Shown here in pieces: positions 25,705 through 34,485 of a stretch of DNA of 64,000 nt. The DNA is taken from contig NZ_CP176366.1 in assembly GCF_046244385.1 (NCBI RefSeq), positions 2,480,001-2,544,000 of the forward strand, in the 5' to 3' direction. A program made the translations under genes and the position numbers. Position 1 is the first letter of the stretch. Every line of letters begins with the position of its first letter. The notes beneath the pieces were generated by a model. The model ran no database searches, was not told the DNA's origin, and saw only the letters and a list, made by a program, of their open reading frames with translations. Source of the stretch: Methanospirillum stamsii (lineage in GTDB: Archaea > Halobacteriota > Methanomicrobia > Methanomicrobiales > Methanospirillaceae).

Positions 25705-26433
25705 ATGGAATTAATAAAAAATTATCTTATTCGTGGAAAAATTGTTTGTGAAACAGGACTTCATATAGGTGGTTTATCAGAAGCTCTGAAAATAGGTGGA
25801 ACCGATTCTCCAGTGATAATGAATAGGATGACAAACAAGCCATATATTCCGGGTTCATCCATAAAGGGAAAAATGCGTTCATTGCTTGAGTTAAAGCACG
25901 GAAATTTATGGTTACATCCAGATGGCAAGGTTCATTCCTGTAAAGATTTGAATTGTAATCTTTGTGTATCATTTGGTCGTTCAGCAACAGATGATGTAAA
26001 AAGCGGACCAACGAGGTTAATAGTCAGAGATTCTCATCCAACTCTGGAAACAATAGAAAAATGGGATAACAATGATGACGTTCTCCATGGTACCGAAGTG
26101 AAAGGTGAAAATGTTCTCAATCGTCTTACTTCAAGTGCTAATCCCCGATTCATAGAACGTGTCCCTGCAGGTTCAGCTTTTGGTTTTGAGATGGTCTTTT
26201 CGATTTACGATCCTGCGGATGAAGACCGATTAAAACTGGTCTTTGAAGCAATGACACTCCTAGAGGATAATTATCTGGGTGGTTATGGAAGTCGTGGTTC
26301 CGGAAAGATAACATTCAGTGATATTGAACTTCTGGAAAAAATTTCTGATGATTATAAGACCGGAAAGGACTGGCATCCGTATGAAAAGGTGTCCGGAGCT
26401 GACAGCGTCCATGAGATTCTTGAACGGTTGTAA
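25705..26433 (+). CDS. csm3: Csm3, backbone RAMP subunit with target-RNA cleavage role
   Basis: 242 residues from the ATG at 25705 with GGAG at 25692-25695; a GTG at 25696 would add three residues. The RAMP features are clear: GLHIGGLSEALKIGGTDSPV, a GSSIKGKMRSLLEL loop, and the glycine-rich LGGYGSRGSGKI near the end. Csm3 multimerises along crRNA, and a conserved Asp in the family cuts target RNA at 6-base steps; the Asp in the GGTDSP loop is the likely candidate. Confidence 0.95.
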   Translation: MELIKNYLIRGKIVCETGLHIGGLSEALKIGGTDSPVIMNRMTNKPYIPGSSIKGKMRSLLELKHGNLWLHPDGKVHSCKDLNCNLCVSFGRSATDDVKSGPTRLIVRDSHPTLETIEKWDNNDDVLHGTEVKGENVLNRLTSSANPRFIERVPAGSAFGFEMVFSIYDPADEDRLKLVFEAMTLLEDNYLGGYGSRGSGKITFSDIELLEKISDDYKTGKDWHPYEKVSGADSVHEILERL

Positions 26434-26448
26434 CCCGGAGGCTGACCC

Positions 26449-27381
26449 ATGCAGGCAGTCTACCTGAAACCCTGTTCCACATTTCCGGCAACCATTCATT
26501 CAAATACCCTCTTTGGAGCTATATGCAGGACGATGGATGAACTTGGTTATGATACCGGAGGGTTTATCGAACGATTTTCTAAGAATCCCCCTCTTGAAAT
26601 TAGTTCCTGTTTCCCGTATATTGATACCGAATCCGGAAAATCTCATCTGTTTCCAATGCCTCATCTTCCTCCGACCGGAAATTCTGGTGCAGAATTTGAA
26701 ACCTTGAAAAAGCTGAAAAAGATCCAGTATGTTGATGAACAGGCATTTATGGAGATGGTATCCGGAGTATTGAAGATTTCTGATATCCTTACACTCCTGG
26801 AGAAATCAGAAGAAACAGATTCAAAGATCTTTTCACGATCCGGATCCCTGAAAGGGTGTTCGTCTGCAGTTGTTGATATTCCTCATAACCAGATTAACCG
26901 GTTATCCTCCGCATCAGAACAGTTCTTTCACACGAGTGGGATGCAGTTCCATGATGGCGGGTTATTTTTCCTTATCCGGTACCATGACCGGGATTGCGAA
27001 GAGGCGGTTCATGCTTCGCTTCGTCTTATGGCAGACCGGGGAATTGGGCAACGGGTTTCATCCGGACAGGGCCATTTTGATCTGTCCTTTGGAGAGATTG
27101 ATATTCCGGATAACCGGAATGCACCATACCTTACGACTCTTTCACGGTTTATGCCCAGGGATATTTCTCCGTTTGGGAATAAGATCTGGTATGACCTGGT
27201 TACAATCAGGGGAAGAAGTACTGATGGTGTGATGAAAAAACGGGTGATGATGCTTGGTGAAGGTTCTGTCTTTTCCAATGTTCCGGAAGGCTTTTCAGGA
27301 CAGATTGCAACCGTTCGTTCAGATCCACCGGTGATTGAGTACGGACTTCCGTTTCTTGTTGGTATGGGGTGTTTATCATGA
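26449..27381 (+). CDS. csm4: Csm4, RAMP subunit binding the crRNA 5' tag
   Basis: 310 residues. The start (VYLKPCSTFPATIHSNTLFGAICRTM) is characteristic of Csm4, with the S.TLFGA motif. A glycine-rich RAMP loop occurs later (DRGIGQRVSSGQGHFDLSFG). The C-terminus ends GLPFLVGMGCLS. Csm4 contacts Cas10 and caps the complex at the 5' handle of the crRNA. GGAGG lies just upstream of the ATG. Its last codons overlap the csm5 start by four bases. Confidence 0.95.
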   Translation: MQAVYLKPCSTFPATIHSNTLFGAICRTMDELGYDTGGFIERFSKNPPLEISSCFPYIDTESGKSHLFPMPHLPPTGNSGAEFETLKKLKKIQYVDEQAFMEMVSGVLKISDILTLLEKSEETDSKIFSRSGSLKGCSSAVVDIPHNQINRLSSASEQFFHTSGMQFHDGGLFFLIRYHDRDCEEAVHASLRLMADRGIGQRVSSGQGHFDLSFGEIDIPDNRNAPYLTTLSRFMPRDISPFGNKIWYDLVTIRGRSTDGVMKKRVMMLGEGSVFSNVPEGFSGQIATVRSDPPVIEYGLPFLVGMGCLS

Positions 27382-28532
27382 AAATTGCCCTTATTGCCAG
27401 AACTCCGGTCCATATCGGGACAGGTCAGACATATTTCCCGAATGAGTATGTTACATCGACTGGAAAGAGTGGGGTAGGTTTTGTAAGCAGGATTGATATC
27501 CGGAAATTTTCATCGGTTCTTAATGAAGATCAGCGGGATTCGTTTATTGCAGATCTTGATGAATCGTTTAAGATGACGGAGTTCTTTAAACAGAATAATC
27601 TGGTACCGAAGGATTTGAGAAGATACCTGGTGGAAAACCGGAGTGGCAATCACAATCCGCAGGAAATCCGTGAATGTATCAAGACCAATAATATTCCGTA
27701 TATTCCGGGCAGCAGTCTGAAAGGTGCCATACGGACTGCCCTTCTCTGGTGGTATGCCAAGGATGATTCACGGTACACTGATAGTATTGAACAAGATCTT
27801 GAGAATGACCGGTATGGTAAAAAGAAACGGGCCATAGGGAGCGGGTATGTTGACCGGGTCTTTGCCTGTAATTATCCGGGAAATAAGCCCGATCCAAAAT
27901 ATGATCTTCTTCGGTTTCTCCAGGTAAGCGATTGTATGCCGGTTGAGAATAAGACGTCTATTGAGTCCATTATTACCTATTCTCTTCAGAATTCCGGCAA
28001 CCTTCGACCGAAAAATTTTCAGATTTTTGCTGAATGTGTAAATGGATCTTTTTCCGGATCAATCGGTGGTCTTGACCAGATCAAAAAAGTTGCAACTCAC
28101 CGGGATTTTCCCCAGTTAAAGGATAAAATATCCCTGTTAGGCATGGATTCTTTGTCTGATACAGGTGCTGTTCCTGCTCATCTCCAGAAGGTACTAAGTG
28201 AATGGAGCAGATGGTGTTTTTCAAAGGAACAAGATCTGGTGAGAGATGATGATTCGTGTACGGATTATCTAAAGCCGGTTCAGTCATGGCTATCAGAATC
28301 TTCTCATATCCGGCTTGGGTTTGGAGTCGGGACATTATACCAGACGATGATCGGAATCCTCGAAGAGCAGGATCCGGATCTTGCTGTCCGGCTTATTGAT
28401 ACGTATAAACTTGCACGAGGTCACCCGGAACATAATGTGTATGATACGATTGATCCGCCATATCCAAAGACCCTTGAATTCACCGCAAATGGAGATCCTT
28501 TAGGTTGGCTTTCCTGTTCATTTGAGGCATAA
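27378..28532 (+). CDS. csm5: Csm5, RAMP subunit at the crRNA 3' end
   Basis: 384 residues from the ATG at 27378, which overlaps the csm4 stop (ATGA). The start ALIARTPVHIGTGQTY and the IPYIPGSSLKGAIRTALL segment are typical of Csm5 RAMPs. Csm5 caps the complex at the 3' end and recruits cellular nucleases for crRNA trimming in studied systems. The stop is followed at once by the next ATG, so the operon is continuous into cas6. Confidence 0.95.
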   Translation: MKIALIARTPVHIGTGQTYFPNEYVTSTGKSGVGFVSRIDIRKFSSVLNEDQRDSFIADLDESFKMTEFFKQNNLVPKDLRRYLVENRSGNHNPQEIRECIKTNNIPYIPGSSLKGAIRTALLWWYAKDDSRYTDSIEQDLENDRYGKKKRAIGSGYVDRVFACNYPGNKPDPKYDLLRFLQVSDCMPVENKTSIESIITYSLQNSGNLRPKNFQIFAECVNGSFSGSIGGLDQIKKVATHRDFPQLKDKISLLGMDSLSDTGAVPAHLQKVLSEWSRWCFSKEQDLVRDDDSCTDYLKPVQSWLSESSHIRLGFGVGTLYQTMIGILEEQDPDLAVRLIDTYKLARGHPEHNVYDTIDPPYPKTLEFTANGDPLGWLSCSFEA

Positions 28533-29243
28533 ATGACCGCATCTGCGATGAGAATTCCGCTCCGGTACCTGGTTCTGCATACCGACCGTCCGGTTACGGA
28601 GACCGGAACAAATCTCCGGGGATATATCGGGAACAAGTTTCCTGAATACCCCCTTTTACATCATCATCTGGATTCACCAATGCTCACTTATCCAAAAGTT
28701 CAGTACAAGGTTCTGGGTGGTACCCCGTCAATACTCGGAATCGAAGAAGGTGCCAAGGTAATTGGGGAGATTGCCGATGGTATTGATGAACTTGAATTTC
28801 GAACCGGAAGGTATTGTGTGGTCCAGAAAGTCTCATATGATCAGAAGATTCCCGTTATGTCGGTAGAAAATCCCATCAAGTACCGGTTTGTTTCTCCCTG
28901 GATGGCTTTGAATGAGGATAATTACCGGAAGTTTCGTGAATTATCTGACTGGAAAGATAAGAAGATGTTTTTGAATCGTATTCTTATCGGGAATATTCTG
29001 AGCATGGCAAAAGGACTTGGCATTGTAATTGAAGAGAGGCTTTCTGTCCGGACGATGCTTGAACAGGTTCCCATCAGATACAAGGGCGTTGATATGACCG
29101 GTTTTTCCGGGTCATTTATGGTAAATTTTCAGATGCCTGAGTATATCGGGATTGGAAAGGGTGTTTCACAGGGATTTGGTACTATCCGGAGAGTGAATCC
29201 GGGATCTGATATCCGGAATGAAGAGATTGGGGGTCTGAATTGA
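28533..29243 (+). CDS. cas6: Cas6 crRNA-processing endoribonuclease
   Basis: 236 residues; an internal ATG at 28548 (MRIPLRYLVL) is also possible. The C-terminal glycine-rich loop GIGKGVSQGFGTIRR is the Cas6 signature. Earlier segments (LRGYIGNKFPEYPLLHHHL) carry several histidines, one of which may be catalytic. Cas6 cuts within the repeat, leaving the eight-base tag ACTGCAAC on each crRNA. It follows csm5 with no gap and is about 170 bases before array 2, placing the processing enzyme between the effector genes and the array. Confidence 0.85.
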   Translation: MTASAMRIPLRYLVLHTDRPVTETGTNLRGYIGNKFPEYPLLHHHLDSPMLTYPKVQYKVLGGTPSILGIEEGAKVIGEIADGIDELEFRTGRYCVVQKVSYDQKIPVMSVENPIKYRFVSPWMALNEDNYRKFRELSDWKDKKMFLNRILIGNILSMAKGLGIVIEERLSVRTMLEQVPIRYKGVDMTGFSGSFMVNFQMPEYIGIGKGVSQGFGTIRRVNPGSDIRNEEIGGLN

Positions 29244-29280
29244 ATGGTGGTTCTGAAAATACGAGTTCCGGGTTCGAATT

Positions 29281-29416
29281 TAGAAAAGGAATGATTATAT
29301 AATTTTGCGACGAGGTTATAAAGGAGGTACGGAAACCCCCCTCGTCGATCTGATAAAGGTATCGGAAAGATGGGGTTAGGTGTGCTTCGTTTGTCAAAAG
29401 GGCGAAATTTTTGGCC
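29281..29416 (+). promoter_or_regulatory. Leader of CRISPR array 2
   Basis: Near-copy of the array 1 leader. The inverted repeat is perfect here: CGACGAGG and CCTCGTCG flank the TATA-like ttataaagg. The junction hairpin AAGGGC (29398-29403) / GCCCTT (29414-29419) is also kept. Shared leaders mean one Cas1-Cas2 pair could serve both arrays. Confidence 0.8.
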
Positions 29417-30490
29417 CTTGCATAAGGGTTCCACAAAAAACAAGGACTGCAACTTATTGATTTAAGGATAATTTGTATTGTTAATGGTTAACTTGCATAA
29501 GGGTTCCACAAAAAACAAGGACTGCAACCACGAGTAACATGTGAATCACTCACTGGAATGGGAGTACTTGCATAAGGGTTCCACAAAAAACAAGGACTGC
29601 AACACGTAGACCTCGTGGCGATCTACCTTTTGGTTTTGTCTTGCATAAGGGTTCCACAAAAAACAAGGACTGCAACTTATATTATGCATGATTATTGTCA
29701 AATGGGTGATTATCTTGCATAAGGGTTCCACAAAAAACAAGGACTGCAACACTTTAACGGCTTCAGTGATTACCTTAGGAGCTACATTCTTGCATAAGGG
29801 TTCCACAAAAAACAAGGACTGCAACCATTTCTCACCTGAGCGACTATCTCATCATATTCGATCTTGCATAAGGGTTCCACAAAAAACAAGGACTGCAACA
29901 AGACGATATCATGACCGATTATTTCGAAGTAAATATCTTGCATAAGGGTTCCACAAAAAACAAGGACTGCAACTAATGGTAAATTAATAATCAGAGGTGG
30001 CTATCCATTCTTGCATAAGGGTTCCACAAAAAACAAGGACTGCAACATATGTTTACCCATACGGGTTAACGCTGTAGGTCTGTCTTGCATAAGGGTTCCA
30101 CAAAAAACAAGGACTGCAACCCAAAAGGTGTTCAGAGATCATTAAATGAGTTTAAAGACTTGCATAAGGGTTCCACAAAAAACAAGGACTGCAACCCCAT
30201 AACAAGCCGGGCACTATCCTTATCGTTGCCATACACTTGCATAAGGGTTCCACAAAAAACAAGGACTGCAACAATATCGTTGTTAATACAATAGAATTTT
30301 TAGTTCATCTTGCATAAGGGTTCCACAAAAAACAAGGACTGCAACTAATGTATAGTGTTCCTGATAACTAGACATTTTTTCATCTTGCATAAGGGTTCCA
30401 CAAAAAACAAGGACTGCAACTTCAACTTTGATTAAATTAGACATTTATTGTTCACCTACTTGCATAAGGGTTCCAGGAAAACAAGGTTAC
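29417..30490 (+). CRISPR. CRISPR array 2: 14 intact repeats, one decayed terminal repeat, 14 spacers
   Basis: The 37-base repeat is identical to that of array 1 except that base 18 is C instead of T. Intact copies start at 29417, 29492, 29567, 29640, 29714, 29789, 29863, 29937, 30010, 30084, 30159, 30236, 30309 and 30384; a decayed copy starts at 30459 and diverges after ggttcca. Spacers are 36-40 bases. The orientation matches array 1, with the leader at the left. All 14 intact repeats look identical, implying recent or maintained activity. Confidence 0.99.
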
Positions 30491-30530
30491 TCACCAACGA
30501 AAACTCGGGATAATAAGTTTCTCTAAATCA

Positions 30531-30560
30531 CTTGCATTCAGGATTCACATCATCCACTTC
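30531..30560 (+). repeat. Relic CRISPR repeat beyond array 2
   Basis: cttgcattcaggattcaca resembles the start of the repeat with a few changes and lies 72 bases after the decayed repeat at 30459, the length of one repeat-spacer unit. It probably marks the older, eroded end of the array. Confidence 0.4.
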
Positions 30561-30610
30561 TTTACCGGATGTTGACTTTACAAAAGAAGAAATAAAGAGA
30601 CGGTCTCATT

Positions 30611-30835
30611 ATGTCAGACGAAAAAATTCAATCTCTCATCTCAACAGTATTAGAAAAATTAGAAAATAATACTGAAATGATAGAAATTTTGGATATTTCT
30701 GAAAAAGAATTTGATGAATTAATAAAAAAAGTCCTTGCAGATAAAAATATTCGTCGTTATGCCAGGATAAATCCACTTATGTATGAAATCAATAATAGTC
30801 TGGTATATTGGGATATAAGAAAAAGTCTATGGTAA
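30611..30835 (+). CDS. Small hypothetical protein after array 2
   Basis: 74 residues, acidic and helical (SLISTVLEKLENNTEMIEIL), AT-rich codons, no known motif. ATG start. A hairpin sits 17 bases past its stop. The gene lies at the outer edge of the CRISPR locus; I do not recognise it. Confidence 0.5.
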   Translation: MSDEKIQSLISTVLEKLENNTEMIEILDISEKEFDELIKKVLADKNIRRYARINPLMYEINNSLVYWDIRKSLW

Positions 30836-31395
30836 AAAAGCTGTACGATTAACGAAAAGTAAGCGTTTTCGTGATTGAATCTCATTCAATTTTCCTGATT
30901 AAAAATGCATAAGAGGATCGATAATCCCCCATCCAATAATTCGGAGTTTATTCACCCTTTGTGAACTTGAGTGCTTTAAAGAAGGTTTTTCACTCCCCTC
31001 AAAAATTTCTACTTTTACAATAAGACAAACCTTGACCGAAAAAACCGTCCATACTACCAAGGGTGAAAATCTATCTCTCAAAAAAAGTTTAGATGAGAGA
31101 ACTATCTCTCGATATACTCATTTTAAATATTTATACGCCTAACATTACTATTACGAAGATTGTTTTCCTTTGATACGAAAAAATATCGGGAAGACAATCT
31201 CACCTAATTTTAGTAGATTAATTGCTACTGAGTTGAATTTTTAAAATTTTACCCACCTAATTGCAATATCTTTTTTAGCGTATTATTTCATCTCTCATAA
31301 CTCTTTTTCAATACATTATCCCGGGATATCAAAAATATTCCCGGAAAAGGTATTCAAATTGATATATTGCAATTTTCGGGCCGAGTGGTGATACC
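30836..31395. other. AT-rich intergenic region
   Basis: About 560 bases with no recognised gene. It contains one hairpin (30852-30872) near its left end and long A/T-rich stretches around 31100-31300 that could hold the promoter of the gene at 31396. Confidence 0.4.
30852..30872. terminator. Hairpin after the small gene
   Basis: ACGAAAA and TTTTCGT form a perfect 7-base stem around a 7-base loop, 17 bases beyond the stop codon. It has no strong T-run after it, so its role as a terminator is uncertain. Confidence 0.35.
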
Positions 31396-32040
31396 ATGAT
31401 AAATAACGAATCAAAGAAAGTCACTTGTGCAATATGTGGAACAATGAATCAGCAAAATATCATTATTATCCCTGAAACCCGGCATTATGTCTATCCGGGT
31501 CTTGAATCAATATCAGCAATTCAAAATGCCCTGTTATGCCATATACAAGAATGTTCAGTTTGTGGATATTGTGCCCCTGACCTCTCCGAGGCTGATAAAT
31601 TAATGGAAACAATTGTCCGGTCTGACCAGTATCGACTGATATCACAGGATAAGACTATGCCGGAAATAGCCCGCAGATATATGGCATATGCATACTGTAT
31701 CGAAAAACAATCATCATATCATGATGCCTTATTTGCATCAATAACTGCATCAAGAATTTGTGATGCTATAAATGAGCATCTTTCCGGAAGTACCTGTCGA
31801 AAAATGGCTATCAGGTATTTACTGTTATGTAAAGACAATGGAGATATTATCTGGAAAAAACCCGGTCATTTTGAACTAATACTGGCGGATCTTTATCGAA
31901 GAACTGCAAGTTTTGAGGAAGCAGAAATAACTGTGAAAAAAGGACTTACAAAAGCAACCGATCCTGATTTATTAATATTATTACATGATACAAAATCACG
32001 TATCTCTCGTTGGGACACGTTGTATTATCCATTGGGGTAG
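31396..32040 (+). CDS. Zinc-ribbon protein resembling DUF2225
   Basis: 214 residues. An N-terminal CAICG and a later CSVCGYCAPDLSEAD segment give a likely four-cysteine zinc site. The remainder is helical and TPR-like (YMAYAYCIEKQSSYHDALFASITASRI; LADLYRRTASFEEAEITVKKGL). This build resembles DUF2225 proteins of unknown function. ATG start; no near neighbours on the same strand, so it is probably transcribed alone. Confidence 0.65.
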   Translation: MINNESKKVTCAICGTMNQQNIIIIPETRHYVYPGLESISAIQNALLCHIQECSVCGYCAPDLSEADKLMETIVRSDQYRLISQDKTMPEIARRYMAYAYCIEKQSSYHDALFASITASRICDAINEHLSGSTCRKMAIRYLLLCKDNGDIIWKKPGHFELILADLYRRTASFEEAEITVKKGLTKATDPDLLILLHDTKSRISRWDTLYYPLG

Positions 32041-32566
32041 GACAAGTCTGAATTCCCTTTTTTTTAATATTAAGGTCCGGGGTATCAGTATTGTATTATA
32101 ACTCTCCTGTCCGGACATACTGAAAAAATCTCACCTTAATTGGAGATATAAAAAACTGCTTCCCTCCTATCAATCATTAATTATCGGTGGTTTGCTTATT
32201 CCGGTGAAATATTGTAATGGTCTTACTTACAAGAAACGTATAATGCATTCTTAGTCCTCTCTTTAATATTTCCGGATTTTTTGAAATAAAGCGCTAAATT
32301 TCAGTTCAGTGATGATGAAAGAGGTTTATTTACCCGGATTATGAGAAGAGTAAATTGTCCGGTTCAATAAACCTGCAGGTTCAGAAGAAATTTAAGAGAT
32401 AATGCAAATTGAATGGAATTTTATAAAATTTATACATGTAAGTCCTAAAACGCAATATCCGGAGGGAAGTAAAAGGTTCAGTTTACAATTTTAAAATATC
32501 TGCCCCTCTTGGAAGATAGAATAAACTCCCCTGGGTTATCTGGCCGGACGGCTGGAATGCCGGGGT
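32041..32566. other. Intergenic region, no gene seen
   Basis: About 525 bases between the zinc-ribbon gene and a small minus-strand gene. Both strands are closed by frequent stops and no family resemblance was found. Confidence 0.35.
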
Positions 32567-32743
32567 TTATATGATACAATCAATTATTTCGTGTGCTCGT
32601 TCAGTCTGCCCTTTCTTATAGAATTTTTTGGCATTCTGAATCCATGCGTTTAACTCGGCACACCGGGCATCATTCGTTCCCTCATATGTTTTAGCAATCT
32701 CAGTTGCCTTTTTTATTTTATCTTTAAATTTTATCTCACTCAT
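32567..32743 (-). CDS. Small lysine-rich hypothetical protein
   Basis: 58 residues from the ATG at 32743 to TAA at 32567-32569: MSEIKFKDKIKKATEIAK, then a helical AELNAWIQNAKKFYKKGQTERAHEII. The amphipathic two-helix pattern, reminiscent of one TPR-like hairpin, and coding-like codon use support a real gene. No family recognised. It is downstream of the tetR gene on the same strand but 218 bases away. Confidence 0.6.
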   Translation of the reverse strand: MSEIKFKDKIKKATEIAKTYEGTNDARCAELNAWIQNAKKFYKKGQTERAHEIIDCII

Positions 32744-32961
32744 GTATACTATTACACATTATCTCTACTCCTAAAGAAAACCTTCTAAAAAAGGCTATAT
32801 TTTTAAATTTTTTTCATAATTCCTGTGAATAAAAAGTTGTATGATTGCCATAATGGTAATCTTTAAGAGGGTTACACGGTAGGCTCGCAGATATGGGTAT
32901 TATACAGAACAGAGAATATTCCGGATTAATTCTGAAATCCGGTCTCATTATCGTTTACAGA

Positions 32962-33597
32962 TCATTGGTTATTACACGAAATTGCCGGAGTGATAAAACG
33001 AAAAAATTCATGGGTAAACTGCTCAAAGGTAAACCCCTCTGCCTCGATTACCAGTTTCCATTTCTCTTCCATTGATAAGATGTTCATAAAGGAGATCATG
33101 AGGTACATTGAGGTTAGGAATGGGTCAATATCAGACCGGATTGTTCCGTCATTCATTCCCGCCTGTATTGCATCCCGCAGAATCTGGCGACAGGTGCCAT
33201 ATCCTTGTCCAATCTCTGCAGTACATGGATTTTCTTTTGAAAACCTTTCAGAGCCGTAAAAGTGAATCATTCGAAGATAGTCCGGATGTTCCTTCGAAAA
33301 TTGGTAATACGCCTGGCCCATGAGCGTAACTTTTTCAATTCCCAATACGTCTTTTTCCATGCATTCCGAATATTTTTCTTTCAGGATTTCAATGCCCCGG
33401 AGGACGATGCTGGCATATAAGGCCTCCTTATTTTTAAAATACAAGTACAATGTGGCTTTATTCAGTTCCACCTCCTGTGCTATCTCATCCATCGAGACTG
33501 CTTCATAGTTTCGGGAAAAAAACAGACGTTCGGCTGCATCAAGTATCTCTGTCCTTCTTTTCTCTTTCTCCCGCTGTCTTCTCTCCGATATCCCCAT
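32962..33597 (-). CDS. TetR-family transcriptional regulator
   Basis: 211 residues. The N-terminal helix-turn-helix is clear: TEILDAAERLFFSRNYEAVSMDEIAQEVELNKATLYLYFKNKEALY. The C-terminal ligand/dimer domain (about 70-205) resembles no specific ligand class. It is five bases beyond the stop of the NudC gene and probably the last gene of the EFR1-nudC-tetR operon. Two direct-repeated dyads at 35415-35446, upstream of the operon, are a plausible operator, making the operon self-regulated. Confidence 0.9.
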   Translation of the reverse strand: MGISERRQREKEKRRTEILDAAERLFFSRNYEAVSMDEIAQEVELNKATLYLYFKNKEALYASIVLRGIEILKEKYSECMEKDVLGIEKVTLMGQAYYQFSKEHPDYLRMIHFYGSERFSKENPCTAEIGQGYGTCRQILRDAIQAGMNDGTIRSDIDPFLTSMYLMISFMNILSMEEKWKLVIEAEGFTFEQFTHEFFRFITPAISCNNQ

Positions 33598-33602
33598 ACC
33601 TG

Positions 33603-34445
33603 TTATACCTCTCTATTTATCCAGGCCTTAATCAGTGTATGGCTGATACTTGTTTTTTGTGGATAAGAGGGCAGATTATCACGGGAAAACCAGCCAGCCT
33701 CGATAATCTCCACGTCATCAATCCGGATTTCTCCTCCGGCATAATCTGCGACAAATCCGACCATGAGCGAATCAGGAAAAGGCCAGGGTTCACTTCCGAA
33801 GTAACGGATATTTTGGACTGAAATACCTACTTCCTCAAAAACTTCCCGGTGAACAGTCTGTTCAAGGTTCTCACCCGGTTCATTGAATCCAGCAAGAATC
33901 GAAAAAAAGCCTGATGGAAACCGTGGGGAGCGGGCAAGCAGAATCTCCTCACCTTTTTTAATCAGGACGATGATTGCAGGAGATATCCGGGGATAAAAGA
34001 TTCGGTTGCAGGCTCTACATATCCGGCCCCGTTCGGTTGTAAGCGGGTGGGTTTTTGCCCCGCATCTTCCACAAAAAGCAGTCGACCGGTCATTGTCAAG
34101 AATCCTGACCGCATACGAGGCAATTGCCATCTCGGTATCCGGAATCAGCCCGGAGAGTTCCCTTACCGGTGAAAGGTTCCAATCTCCGGGTAGAGGGGTA
34201 TCTGAAGATAACTCTCCTGCATAGTAGATGATTTCGTCTCTGATCCCTAGGTATACCGGTTCACCTGAAATCAGACCGGAGGGACGAGGATCTTCAATTA
34301 TGACGGTTCCGGATCCTTCTTTCTTAAGATAAATCACTGAATTATCCCTGATCAGAATCCACCGTTTCTTTGATGCGGTTAGGTTATCCGGTTCAGGGTA
34401 GACCGGAAGGAGAGGCCTGACTGAATAGAACGGACTATGCTCCAT
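33603..34445 (-). CDS. nudC: NAD+ diphosphatase, NudC-like Nudix hydrolase
   Basis: 280 residues from the ATG at 34445 (MEHSPFYSV); a longer frame to 34529 would overlap the neighbour and is rejected. A zinc ribbon (FCGRCGAKTH...CRACNRIFYP) precedes the Nudix box GFNEPGENLEQTVHREVFEEVGI, with REVFEEVG intact. The SEPWPFPDSLMVGF segment is the SQPWPFPxS-type NudC signature. These enzymes split NAD(H) into NMN and AMP, and in bacteria remove NAD caps from RNA. It lies between the EFR1 gene (40 bases) and tetR (five bases). Confidence 0.9.
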   Translation of the reverse strand: MEHSPFYSVRPLLPVYPEPDNLTASKKRWILIRDNSVIYLKKEGSGTVIIEDPRPSGLISGEPVYLGIRDEIIYYAGELSSDTPLPGDWNLSPVRELSGLIPDTEMAIASYAVRILDNDRSTAFCGRCGAKTHPLTTERGRICRACNRIFYPRISPAIIVLIKKGEEILLARSPRFPSGFFSILAGFNEPGENLEQTVHREVFEEVGISVQNIRYFGSEPWPFPDSLMVGFVADYAGGEIRIDDVEIIEAGWFSRDNLPSYPQKTSISHTLIKAWINREV

Positions 34446-34485
34446 AGTAATGCTCAATATACTGGTGATGGTATCCTGAATTACT

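Noticed and set aside
29129..30294. Reading frames on both strands across CRISPR array 2
   Set aside because: Same cause: translated repeats (SLFFVEPLCK or HKGSTKNKDCN units) with spacers between.
18302..30458. Spacers that target genes inside this window
   Set aside because: No obvious match was noticed when reading, but a systematic search was not possible, so self-targeting is neither claimed nor excluded.
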